64,000 nt of DNA, taken from contig JAFDWU010000002.1 in NCBI GenBank assembly GCA_018268315.1, forward strand, positions 391,638 to 455,637. The letters run 5' to 3'. This document shows positions 1 through 6,970 of this stretch, one piece after another. Below the pieces are notes generated by a model, which saw only the letters and a program-made list of their open reading frames with translations, was not told the origin of the DNA and searched no databases. This DNA comes from Armatimonadota bacterium (lineage in GTDB: Bacteria; Armatimonadota; Fimbriimonadia; Fimbriimonadales; Fimbriimonadaceae). The position numbers and the translations under genes were made by a program. The number at the start of each line of letters is the position of its first letter. The stretch's first letter is position 1.

Positions 1-1712
1 AAGCAAACCTTTGCGCGATGGCCCACGTACTGGGAGCCATCCAGAAGCTCGACATAGTAGCCGCTGTCGGTCCAGCCAACGATCTTGTTCAAGTTCTCGA
101 ACGATGAGCGGCGGACGTTCACTTCCAGCACCTGCGCGCGGCGGTAGGACATATAGGCGTGCTCGAACTCTTCGATGGTGCCGGAGCGGATGTCGTACTC
201 CTCGTACTCCATGTCGAAGTTCGCGCGGATGAAAATTCCGCGGCGCATTTCGTGCTCAAGCTCCTCAACATTCTCACCATCGGCCCCAATGATCGCTTCT
301 ACAACAGACGGATGGCATTCGACAAAGAACGCATTGCCCTGATCGCCAATCTTGCGCCACAGATCGCGCTCGATCCACAGGGAAACGGTGTCCTTGCTTG
401 AGATGCGACCGCGGCCGAGGCACATCGGGCACGTGTCGCTGATGGTTTCGGTCACGGATTCGCCTGTGCGCTTGCGCGTCAACTCAACCAGGCCGAGGGA
501 TGAAATCTTTCCAACACGGGTTCGCGCGCGGTCTCGATCCAGGCCGTCAGTGAAGTAGTTGATAACCTTCTTGCGGTCCTCCGCGCCTTCCATGTCGATG
601 AAATCGACCACCACAATGCCGCCCATGTCTCGAAGGCGAAGCTGACGGAGCACTTCCTCAGCAGCTTCCATGTTCGCTCTCAAAATGGTTTCGTTTAGCG
701 AGGTGTTGCCGACCAGCTTGCCGGTGTTGATATCGATGGCGGTAAGTGCTTCCATCTCATCGACCACCAAGTAAGCGCCCGACTTGAGATGCACCTTGTG
801 CTGAAGCAGGCGGGCCAACTCGCGCTCTACGTTGAAGTAGTCGAAAATCGGCACCTCGCCGTCATAGAGCTCGATCTTGTCCTTGAGGTTTGGCGCAACC
901 GCGCTCGCCACAAGGTTGACCTTCTCGTACTCATCGGGGTCGTCGATCACCATCCGCTTGATTTCGTCGCCGAACATATCGCGCAGGGTGCGGAAAAGCA
1001 GAGTCTGGTCGCGGTGGACGCAAGCCGGCGCGCGCATTCGCTTTGCGCCGTTAAGAACCTGAGCCCAAAGCTGGACAAGATACTGAACGTCGGCATGAAG
1101 CTCTTGCTCGGTGCGTCCCTCGCAGTCGGTGCGAAGGATGAGGCCGAAACCTTCGGGGATGATGCGATCTCCCACTCGGCGAAGGCGCTCTCGCTCGGAG
1201 CGATCTTCGATCTTACGGCTGACGCCGACATGATTCGCTTCCGGCATAAGCACCACATATCGGCCGGGCAGGGCAATTCGGGTGGAAACCCGCGCACCCT
1301 TGGTTCCATGTGCGCCCTTGATGACCTGCACCATGAGCTGCTGGCCTGGCTTAAGGAGATCTTTGATCTTGCGGCGGCGCAACTCGCTGCGCTTAAGGCT
1401 GGCGGGGCTGCCATCGTTCTCATCCGGCAGGATGTCGGCGACGTACAGGAAGGCGTTGCGCTCCAGGCCGATGTCCACAAACGCGGCATCCATTCCCGGA
1501 AGCACGTTTTGAACAATTCCCTTGTAGATGGAGCCGACCACTCGCTCCTCGCGCTCAACGCGATACTCCATCAGTTTGCCGTCCTCAAGGAGGGCAATTC
1601 GCGTTTCTCGATTGGAAACGTCAACGACGATTTCGGTTACGTTAGCGCCATGCGTAGGAGTTGAAGCGGTCTTGGGACTCCTGCGGCGACGCCCTTTGAT
1701 ATTTGTAGGCAT
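1..1712 (-). CDS. rng: Ribonuclease E/G family endoribonuclease (3' end outside window)
   Basis: Single-strand endoribonuclease acting in rRNA maturation and mRNA decay. The frame starts at ATG 1712 (MPTNIKGRRRR) and is still open at base 1, so about 570 residues are visible and the C-terminus is cut off by the window. An S1-type RNA-binding domain spans roughly residues 40-135. The DNase I-like catalytic core carries the two metal-binding aspartates, D327 in AIDINTG and D370 in VVDFIDM; their 43-residue spacing equals that of E. coli RNase E D303/D346. The zinc-link CPMC (C428, C431) follows D370 by 58 residues, as in E. coli, which supports dimer-of-dimers assembly. No long extension lies before the S1 domain. 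RNase G and a short RNase E cannot be separated without the missing C-terminus. Confidence 0.95.
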   Translation of the reverse strand, partial: MPTNIKGRRRRSPKTASTPTHGANVTEIVVDVSNRETRIALLEDGKLMEYRVEREERVVGSIYKGIVQNVLPGMDAAFVDIGLERNAFLYVADILPDENDGSPASLKRSELRRRKIKDLLKPGQQLMVQVIKGAHGTKGARVSTRIALPGRYVVLMPEANHVGVSRKIEDRSERERLRRVGDRIIPEGFGLILRTDCEGRTEQELHADVQYLVQLWAQVLNGAKRMRAPACVHRDQTLLFRTLRDMFGDEIKRMVIDDPDEYEKVNLVASAVAPNLKDKIELYDGEVPIFDYFNVERELARLLQHKVHLKSGAYLVVDEMEALTAIDINTGKLVGNTSLNETILRANMEAAEEVLRQLRLRDMGGIVVVDFIDMEGAEDRKKVINYFTDGLDRDRARTRVGKISSLGLVELTRKRTGESVTETISDTCPMCLGRGRISSKDTVSLWIERDLWRKIGDQGNAFFVECHPSVVEAIIGADGENVEELEHEMRRGIFIRANFDMEYEEYDIRSGTIEEFEHAYMSYRRAQVLEVNVRRSSFENLNKIVGWTDSGYYVELLDGSQYVGHRAKVC

Positions 1713-1766
1713 AAAAAGCTTGAAAAGCGGAACGCTTTGACGCCGGTAAGTTTACCTTTGCGAAGC

Positions 1767-1796
1767 TGGTTTCAAGGAGCGGATTTCGACTAAGAT
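1767..1796 (+). promoter_or_regulatory. Predicted promoter of first GYF_2 gene
   Basis: TGGTTT (1767-1772), an 18-nt spacer and TAAGAT (1791-1796). The same arrangement, TGGTTT-N18-TATGAT, precedes the paralogue at 2421, so promoter and gene were duplicated together. The -10 ends 7 nt before GTG 1804, which suggests a leaderless transcript. Confidence 0.5.
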
Positions 1797-1803
1797 GGGG
1801 GCG

Positions 1804-2358
1804 GTGCGTTATTTCGTAATCGGACCTGACGGTGCAGCTTACGGACCCGCAGATGTTGCCACTCTTGCGCAGTGGGCTGCAGAGGGCCGGATTGAAGCAA
1901 GCACTATCCTTCGCGAAGAGGAGAGCGGCGAGACGGTTGAGGCTTCGACGGTCGAGGGAGTCATCGCTAAGACGCAAACCGCGGCTGTACAGAACACGGC
2001 GCCTCCGCTCCTGTTCTCTCCCAGCGTCCAATCTGTATTGCCCCTTGAGGTTGCAAAGAGGTTTAACTGGGGCGCCTTTACGTTCCCTTATTTGTGGGGG
2101 CCATTCCACAATCAACCTAATTTATTGCTTTGGTTCATCCTGTCCTTTTGCTTATCTGGGCCTGGAACGCTCATTCTGTGCTTCTGGGCAGGGGTTAGCG
2201 GAAATAAGTGGGCTTGGGAAAGCGGTCGGTTCAGCACGGTTGAGGAAATGCAGGAGTGCCAAAAGCACTGGAATGTTTGGGGAATCAGCGTGCTTAGCTT
2301 CGTAATGCTCGTCATTCTAGTCAAGCTGGGCCAGGTTATCTACATTTTCAGCCATTGA
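1804..2358 (+). CDS. GYF_2 (DUF4339-like) domain membrane protein, copy 1
   Basis: Small membrane protein of unknown role. Residues 1-50 form a GYF_2-type domain (RYFVIGPDGAAYGPA, then LAQWAAEGRI), a fold thought to bind proline-rich or partner peptides. A linker follows, then a C-terminal half with two hydrophobic segments and the motifs FNWGAF, AWESGRFS and HWNVWG. I start it at GTG 1804 because the next gene begins MRYFVIGPDG at the equivalent codon and a -10-like hexamer ends 7 nt upstream. ATG 1795 is also in frame; the AAGGAG at 1774-1779 is too far from either start. It is a tandem paralogue of the gene at 2421. The C-terminal half resembles small integral-membrane proteins that often carry GYF_2 domains; partner unknown. 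Confidence 0.8.
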   Translation: MRYFVIGPDGAAYGPADVATLAQWAAEGRIEASTILREEESGETVEASTVEGVIAKTQTAAVQNTAPPLLFSPSVQSVLPLEVAKRFNWGAFTFPYLWGPFHNQPNLLLWFILSFCLSGPGTLILCFWAGVSGNKWAWESGRFSTVEEMQECQKHWNVWGISVLSFVMLVILVKLGQVIYIFSH

Positions 2359-2382
2359 TGGACGGGCTCCCCTAACGCTAGC

Positions 2383-2412
2383 TGGTTTCGACAACTCGAT
2401 TTCGACTATGAT
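2383..2412 (+). promoter_or_regulatory. Predicted promoter of second GYF_2 gene
   Basis: TGGTTT (2383-2388), an 18-nt spacer and TATGAT (2407-2412), 8 nt before ATG 2421. It matches the promoter of the upstream paralogue, including the shared run GATTTCGACTA across the -10 region. No Shine-Dalgarno sequence is seen. Confidence 0.5.
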
Positions 2413-2420
2413 AACGAGCA

Positions 2421-3014
2421 ATGCGGTATTTCGTAATCGGACCTGACGGTAGCTCATATGGGCCAGCGGACATCCCCACACTTGCTCAGTGGGCGCAAGA
2501 GAATCGGTTGCAGGCTACGACCATGTTGCGCGAAGAAATGAGCGGCAATAGCGTGGTAGCTTCATCGGTGCCAGGCATTTTCGCCGCACAGGCGCCAACG
2601 ATGTCCGCTCCGACGATGGCCGCTCCCGTTCAGACCGGATATACGCCCGGGATGGCGGCTTATCCGCGCGGCGGCGAGGTGGGCGGAATGCTGCCGGATC
2701 GGCTGGCTCGCAAATTCAGCTGGGGCGCGTTCGGGCTCCACTGGATTTGGGGACTGAACCATAAGAAACCGATCCTCCTCGCAATCATTCCTGTCTCGTG
2801 CATTCCCTTTGGCGGCCTTATAATGGCAATCTGGGCTGGCAAGAACGGCTATCAGTGGGCGTGGGAAAGCGGACGGTTTTCCTCGGTCCAGCACCTTGAA
2901 GAGTGCGAGAAAATATGGGACACCTGGGGAATCGTGATCTTTGTTGTTAGTATAGTGCTTTGCTTCGCATGGTTTGCGGCTGGCGGAATGGCGGCTGCCC
3001 GAGGCGGCGGTTAG
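2421..3014 (+). CDS. GYF_2 (DUF4339-like) domain membrane protein, copy 2
   Basis: Paralogue of the preceding gene (197 aa). The N-terminal GYF_2 domain (RYFVIGPDGSSYGPA) is almost the same. The middle linker is expanded and rich in Ala, Met, Pro and Thr (APTMSAPTMAAP). The C-terminal half keeps FSWGAFGLHWIWG, AWESGRFSS and a final hydrophobic segment, ending in Gly/Ala residues. Two membrane segments are likely (about residues 112-135 and 170-190). Each copy has its own promoter, so they need not be one transcript. Function not recognised. It converges on mscL with a 2-bp gap and no visible terminator hairpin. Confidence 0.8.
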   Translation: MRYFVIGPDGSSYGPADIPTLAQWAQENRLQATTMLREEMSGNSVVASSVPGIFAAQAPTMSAPTMAAPVQTGYTPGMAAYPRGGEVGGMLPDRLARKFSWGAFGLHWIWGLNHKKPILLAIIPVSCIPFGGLIMAIWAGKNGYQWAWESGRFSSVQHLEECEKIWDTWGIVIFVVSIVLCFAWFAAGGMAAARGGG

Positions 3015-3016
3015 GA

Positions 3017-3442
3017 CTACTTCTTCAGCAAGTCGCGGATTTCCATCAGCAGGGCGTCGGTGCTGCTCGGACCGGCTGGCGCCTCTGCCTCTACCGGCTT
3101 CTCCCTCTTCATCTTGTTGAGCGCCTTCACGATCAGGAACACACACATCGCGATGGTAACGAACGCGATGACCGTGTTGATGAAGTTGCCGTAGGCAAGC
3201 ACGTTCGCGCCGTCCTTAACCGCAGCGTCTAGCGAAGCATAGGCCGTGGCGCCAGACTTGCCCGGGTTCAGGACCACGAACGCATTCGCGAAATCGAGCT
3301 TTCCAGGGATGCCGAGAATAGGCATGAGGACGTCTTTCACAATCGAATCGACAATCTTGCCGAAAGCGCCGCCGATGATCACCGCTACTGCGAGGTCCAT
3401 CACGTTGCCCTTCATTGCAAATTCCCTGAATTCTTTCAGCAT
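3017..3442 (-). CDS. mscL: Large-conductance mechanosensitive channel MscL
   Basis: Inner-membrane pentameric channel that opens on membrane tension to release solutes during hypo-osmotic shock. The N-terminus is typical ([20 protein letters not shown]), with the amphipathic helix followed by the Gly/Ala-rich pore-lining TM1 ([13 protein letters not shown]). A periplasmic loop (about residues 45-85), TM2 ([18 protein letters not shown]) and a charged C-terminal helix ([11 protein letters not shown]) complete it. Length 141 aa matches the family. The start is fixed by the family N-terminus. It is convergent with the GYF genes and divergent from the FmdB gene, so probably monocistronic. Confidence 0.97.
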   Translation of the reverse strand: MLKEFREFAMKGNVMDLAVAVIIGGAFGKIVDSIVKDVLMPILGIPGKLDFANAFVVLNPGKSGATAYASLDAAVKDGANVLAYGNFINTVIAFVTIAMCVFLIVKALNKMKREKPVEAEAPAGPSSTDALLMEIRDLLKK

Positions 3443-3491
3443 GTTGGTTAGGACGACGCAATAGAATTAAGTTGTTCCGAAATCTACGACG

Positions 3492-3815
3492 ATGCCAGTT
3501 TATGAGTACCGGTGCGAAGCCTGCGGGAAGAAGTTCCAAACGCTCGTCGGCGTAACCCAAGACGGGGCAGCCGTCGATTGTCCGGCGTGCCAAAGTCCCC
3601 TGGTTACAAAGCTCGTCAGCCGTTTTATAAGGGGCCGCAACGAGGATGCGCGCATCGACGAAATGGCGGACCGCTTTGAGAACATGACCCAGCCGGAGAG
3701 CTACGTCGAGATGCGAGAATCGATGAAGGAAATGGGCCGAGCGATGGACGAGGATTTTTCCGACGAAATGGAAGAGGCGCTGGAGACAGATCTCGCCGAG
3801 GGCGTTCAGGACTGA
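3492..3815 (+). CDS. FmdB-type zinc ribbon protein
   Basis: Small putative regulatory protein (107 aa). The N-terminal zinc ribbon starts MPVYEYRCEACGKKF, the FmdB signature, with cysteine pairs C8/C11 and C30/C33. The remainder is a charged, mostly helical tail rich in Glu, Asp and Met (for example MRESMKEMGRAMDEDF). FmdB proteins are thought to regulate gene expression or act in metal-dependent protein contexts, but no biochemical role is established. It starts 49 bp from mscL on the other strand. No terminator is evident after it. Confidence 0.9.
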   Translation: MPVYEYRCEACGKKFQTLVGVTQDGAAVDCPACQSPLVTKLVSRFIRGRNEDARIDEMADRFENMTQPESYVEMRESMKEMGRAMDEDFSDEMEEALETDLAEGVQD

Positions 3816-3982
3816 GGCCTTAACGGGATCAAAGTCACTAGTTATTACATTGTAAAGACATCCAAACTCAAAAGCGGCAATTCACCGCCGAGCTTGCTTA
3901 GAGGCGGGCAACTTGCATTCTTATGGCTTTTCCGATTGTTAAGGGAAAGATAAGAAAAGTGCCTGCTTTGCGAAATATCAGG

Positions 3983-4011
3983 TTGACACCCAGGGGGGAG
4001 GGGGGTATCAT
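3983..4011 (+). promoter_or_regulatory. Strong sigma-70 type promoter for speD leader
   Basis: A perfect -35 TTGACA (3983-3988), a 17-nt spacer and -10 TATCAT (4006-4011). The spacer is almost entirely G: two runs of six G separated by one A. The expected start near 4018 would place the structured leader at the very 5' end of the mRNA. Confidence 0.8.
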
Positions 4012-4013
4012 GC

Positions 4014-4097
4014 GCCTTGCGTCACGGGATGACCGTGGTGGCTAAAGGGAGTACACCTCTCCCTTAGGAGAGATCCAAAGGTGTGTAGACGTAAGGC
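4014..4097 (+). ncRNA. Candidate cis-regulatory RNA leader of speD (unassigned class)
   Basis: A compact fold can be drawn by eye. Outer stem P1 pairs 4014-4023 with 4088-4097 (10 bp, one G-U). P2 is the hairpin CACGG/CCGTG (4023-4027/4033-4037) with loop GATGA. P3 pairs 4051-4057 with 4080-4086 and carries an inner hairpin TCTCC/GGAGA with loop CTTA. The single-stranded joiner GTGGCTAAAGGGA and the internal-loop segment GATCCAAA look like possible ligand or tertiary contacts. It sits directly after a strong promoter and about 155 nt before the SAM decarboxylase start. I do not recognise it as any SAM, preQ1, guanidine, TPP or T-box element. Confidence 0.5.
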
Positions 4098-4252
4098 AAA
4101 TGGAACATGGGTGGTTCAGAAGAGAACTCCTTCTCAGCCTGACAGTGAAACCTGTTTTCCCTGCGTCACATGTCTGTCGGTTCGTCGGGTTTCTCGCGCC
4201 GACGCCCTAGGCGTCGTCGTCTGCGAAAGGTCTATACGTGAGGTTAATTTGA
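4098..4252 (+). promoter_or_regulatory. Rest of speD 5' leader with GC-rich hairpin
   Basis: Untranslated leader between the structured domain and the speD start. A perfect GC-rich hairpin lies at 4200-4216 (GACGCC, loop CTA, GGCGTC). It is not followed by a U-tract, so it is not a simple terminator. GAGG ends about 9 nt before TTG 4253 and could serve as ribosome-binding site. No convincing ORF is seen here. Confidence 0.4.
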
Positions 4253-4858
4253 TTGGCAAACATCTTCATCCATGCTAGTGCTCTGGCTAGCGCAGTAATC
4301 GCGTTCCCAACTGGGAGCCAAATTCAACAACGTTTTCGCGGTCTATTTCGCCGCGCACAACCCTCAGAAATTGCGGGCGCGCCCACCCTTTCCCGGGAAG
4401 GCGGCTGGCAGTTCATCCGCTGCGATGATGAATTCGCGTTCGACGAATGGCTTCGTCGAGACGAGCACGGCCTCCCCAACATGATGGGCGAGGAAGATTC
4501 GCTAGGTTCTCACCTACTGATCGAGCTTTATGGCTGCAATGAGCAGAGCCTTAAGCACGAACATTCAGTAGGAAAGGCCATGCGGGATGCCGCCGTGGAA
4601 AGCGAAGCAACCGTCGTTGCCGAGTCCTTCCATGAGTTCAAGCCGTGGGGCGTTTCTGGCGCAGTGATCATCCAAGAATCGCACTACACGATTCACACGT
4701 GGCCCGAGCATAAGTACGCAGCTGTAGACCTGTTCTACTGCGGCGGAACCGTGCAAGTCCACCAAGCCGTGAACCTGCTCCGCAAGCGATTCCAGCCTGA
4801 GCGCATGAAATTTCTTGTCGTGCGCCGCGGACTTCAAAGCGAAGTCACGCACCCCTAG
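4253..4858 (+). CDS. speD: S-adenosylmethionine decarboxylase proenzyme SpeD, N-terminally extended
   Basis: Makes decarboxylated SAM, the aminopropyl donor for spermidine. The prokaryotic class-1b core starts at about residue 85 (LGSHLLIELYGC). It contains the self-cleavage site QESHYTIHTWPE, where S143 becomes the pyruvoyl group, and the following FYCGG. A bare core of about 125 aa would start at ATG 4481, but no Shine-Dalgarno sequence precedes that codon. The frame is open upstream to TTG 4253, which has GAGG at good spacing, giving a 76-residue extension with coding-like composition that the family normally lacks. The true start is therefore uncertain. It is followed by speE, so both steps of spermidine synthesis are together. 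Likely controlled by its leader RNA. Confidence 0.92.
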   Translation: MANIFIHASALASAVIAFPTGSQIQQRFRGLFRRAQPSEIAGAPTLSREGGWQFIRCDDEFAFDEWLRRDEHGLPNMMGEEDSLGSHLLIELYGCNEQSLKHEHSVGKAMRDAAVESEATVVAESFHEFKPWGVSGAVIIQESHYTIHTWPEHKYAAVDLFYCGGTVQVHQAVNLLRKRFQPERMKFLVVRRGLQSEVTHP

Positions 4859-4879
4859 GCCAAGCCTCACTTCTGAATA

Positions 4880-4902
4880 ACCAGCCGTCTCAAACGGCTG
4901 GT
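4880..4902 (+). other. Intercistronic hairpin between speD and speE
   Basis: Perfect 9-bp stem ACCAGCCGT/ACGGCTGGT with loop CTCAA. No U-tract follows, so it is more likely an mRNA processing or stabilising hairpin, or an attenuator, than an intrinsic terminator. Confidence 0.6.
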
Positions 4903-4946
4903 CATTCCCCTGTCCCTACCCGCAAATCTACGGAGAAGAATTTCGA

Positions 4947-5873
4947 ATGACTCAAGCAACCGGAATGTTTGTCGCCGAAACCCACACCTCGGCAGTGACC
5001 TGGCTCTTCACGATCGAAAAAATGATCCTTGAAGGCAAAACGAAATATCAGAACTACCAAATCTGCGAAATCCCCCGCTTTGGCAAGTCGCTGCTGCTGG
5101 ATTACAACATCCAGAGCTCGCTGATGGATGAGTACATCTTCCACGAGTGCATGGTTCAACCGGCCATGACCCTTCACCCGAACCCGCAGAAGGTTGTGGT
5201 GTGCGGCGGTGGCGAAGGCGCAACGCTGCGCGAGGCGCTGAAGCACAACACCGTGAAGCAGGCCACGATGGTGGATATCGACGAAGAGCTCGTCGACATG
5301 GTGAAGGAGCACATGAAGGAATGGCACCAGGGCGCGTTCGACGACCCCCGCTCAACCTTGGTGCACACTGATGCCCGCCAGTGGCTTGTTGATCACAAGG
5401 GCGCAGGCTTTGACGTCATCCTGAGCGATCTGCCAAACCCGCACGAAGATGGACCCGCCCAATTCCTGTTCACGAAGGAATATTTCCAAATCGCCGCCGA
5501 TGCGATGTCTGATGACGGAGTTTTCGCGATGCAGGCAGGCTGCGCTAACGAAAATTATCCCTTCTGCATGGTTTCGATGATCGAAACGCTGGAAAGCATG
5601 AAGGAAGTCTTCCCCTACGTCGCCGGTTATTACGGTATTGTTACGAGCTTCATGATGCCGTGGGGCTTTGTTTTGGCGAGCAAGAAACATGATCCTCTTG
5701 CCCTAACCGAAGCCGAAATCGCCGCCCGGTTCGCAGCTCGCGGGGTTAAGAACCGCTATTACACACCGCGATACCACCATTCGGTGTTCACGCTCCCTGA
5801 ATACTTGCTTGAGGCAAAGCGAGAGCACGCGCGCATCGTAACCGATGCAAACCCGTACAAGTGGGAAGCCTAG
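4947..5873 (+). CDS. speE: Spermidine synthase (polyamine aminopropyltransferase)
   Basis: Transfers the aminopropyl group from decarboxylated SAM to putrescine, making spermidine. An N-terminal beta domain precedes a Rossmann-type core with the diagnostic VVVCGGGEGATLREAL (decarboxylated-SAM site), MVDIDEELVDMVKEHM (acidic residue binding the ligand) and ILSDLPNP (catalytic loop). The length of 308 aa is normal. It lies 88 bp after speD with an intervening hairpin, so the two are probably cotranscribed. Its end overlaps the convergent ATPase gene by 4 bp. SpeE and thermospermine synthase are hard to separate by eye. Confidence 0.95.
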   Translation: MTQATGMFVAETHTSAVTWLFTIEKMILEGKTKYQNYQICEIPRFGKSLLLDYNIQSSLMDEYIFHECMVQPAMTLHPNPQKVVVCGGGEGATLREALKHNTVKQATMVDIDEELVDMVKEHMKEWHQGAFDDPRSTLVHTDARQWLVDHKGAGFDVILSDLPNPHEDGPAQFLFTKEYFQIAADAMSDDGVFAMQAGCANENYPFCMVSMIETLESMKEVFPYVAGYYGIVTSFMMPWGFVLASKKHDPLALTEAEIAARFAARGVKNRYYTPRYHHSVFTLPEYLLEAKREHARIVTDANPYKWEA

Positions 5874-6970
5874 CGGATCGCCAGGCCCGATTCCGGATCA
5901 AACAGCAAGACGCGGTCCGCCTTAATGGCGAACCGCGCTTTGCTTCCCGCCTGAAGGCTGGTCGTGTTCTCCAGCGTCGCCACTAGCTGCTTATCGCCGA
6001 CGTTTAAGTAGGCAACAAACTCGTGCCCAAGGTGCTCCAGCACGTCAACCACGCCCTCGAAGCCGTCGCCGGTAGTTTCGTAAATGCTTTCCGGCCGCAC
6101 GCCAACCATCACCTTCTGGCCAGCCTGCAGTCCATCCGCCTTAACGGCAAGCTTAATCGCGCCGCAGTTCAAGCTGCCTGCCTCTACAGTGCCCTCTAGG
6201 AAGTTAATTGGCGGGGAGCCGATAAAGCTTGCCACGAACATATTGGCCGGGCGTTCGTACACCACCTGGGGCTCGTCGCATTGCTGCAAAAGGCCATCGT
6301 TCATGATGGCCACCCGCTGGCCCATCGTCATCGCCTCAACTTGATCGTGCGTCACGTACACCGTGGTAACCCCCAGCGAGCGGTGCAGGCGCACTAGCTC
6401 GGCGCGGGTTTGAATTCTTAGCTTTGCGTCCAGGTTGGAAAGCGGCTCATCCATCAGGAAGACCTTCGGCTTGCGTACGATCGCCCTCGCAAGCGCCACG
6501 CGCTGGCGCTGACCGCCCGATAGCTGACCTGGACGCCGTTCCAGCAGCCCCTCGATACCCAGCATCCTCGCCACTTCCTTCACCCGCTCGTCGATACTCA
6601 CGCGAACGCGCTTCGCTTCTCCGGCATGGCTGAGTTGCCACCACCAGCTCTTCAGCTCGCGAATCTTCACGCCGAACGCGATGTTCTCGTACACGTTCAT
6701 GTGCGGATACAGCGCGTAGTTCTGAAACACCATCGCGATGTCGCGATCTTTCGGGGCAACATCGTTCACTACGCGGTCGCCAATTCGAATTTGGCCGTCG
6801 GTAATCTCTTCAAGGCCTGCAATCATGCGCAGAGCGGTGGTCTTGCCGCAGCCGGAAGGTCCAACCAGGACCAAGAACTCGCCGTCGGCAATCTGCAAGT
6901 TTAGGTTGTCAACCGCGCGAACCTGCTTGTTGTAAACCTTGCTTACGCCCTCGAATGCTACGCCCGCCAT
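5870..6970 (-). CDS. Carbohydrate ABC importer ATPase (MalK/UgpC/MsmK-like)
   Basis: Energises a CUT1-type sugar importer on the cytoplasmic face. The nucleotide-binding domain has Walker A GPSGCGKTT (about residue 38), signature LSGGQRQR, Walker B VFLMDEP and the switch-histidine VTHDQ. The C-terminal third is the TOBE/MalK regulatory domain (VGVRPESIYE). About 12 extra residues (KSWWWQLSHAGE) sit in the helical subdomain after GVKIREL. The start ATG overlaps the upstream permease stop by one base (TAATG), so it is the last gene of the importer operon. It may also serve other importers, as MsmK-type ATPases do; substrate not predictable. Confidence 0.95.
   Translation of the reverse strand: MAGVAFEGVSKVYNKQVRAVDNLNLQIADGEFLVLVGPSGCGKTTALRMIAGLEEITDGQIRIGDRVVNDVAPKDRDIAMVFQNYALYPHMNVYENIAFGVKIRELKSWWWQLSHAGEAKRVRVSIDERVKEVARMLGIEGLLERRPGQLSGGQRQRVALARAIVRKPKVFLMDEPLSNLDAKLRIQTRAELVRLHRSLGVTTVYVTHDQVEAMTMGQRVAIMNDGLLQQCDEPQVVYERPANMFVASFIGSPPINFLEGTVEAGSLNCGAIKLAVKADGLQAGQKVMVGVRPESIYETTGDGFEGVVDVLEHLGHEFVAYLNVGDKQLVATLENTTSLQAGSKARFAIKADRVLLFDPESGLAIR

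Noticed and set aside
789-1664. Plus-strand 291-aa open frame
   Set aside because: It is antisense to the RNase E/G gene, whose catalytic motifs are unmistakable on the minus strand; the plus frame has no recognisable domain.
4108-4117. Possible T-box signature (GGGTGGTTC) in the speD leader
   Set aside because: The T-box consensus continues to ACCGCG and needs a specifier stem; neither is present.
4272-4298. Short upstream ORF MLVLWLAQ near the speD start
   Set aside because: Overlaps the proposed speD extension, has no ribosome-binding site and is too short to support.
4880-4902. Intrinsic terminator between speD and speE
   Set aside because: The 9-bp stem is perfect, but no U-tract follows, so it was recorded only as a hairpin.
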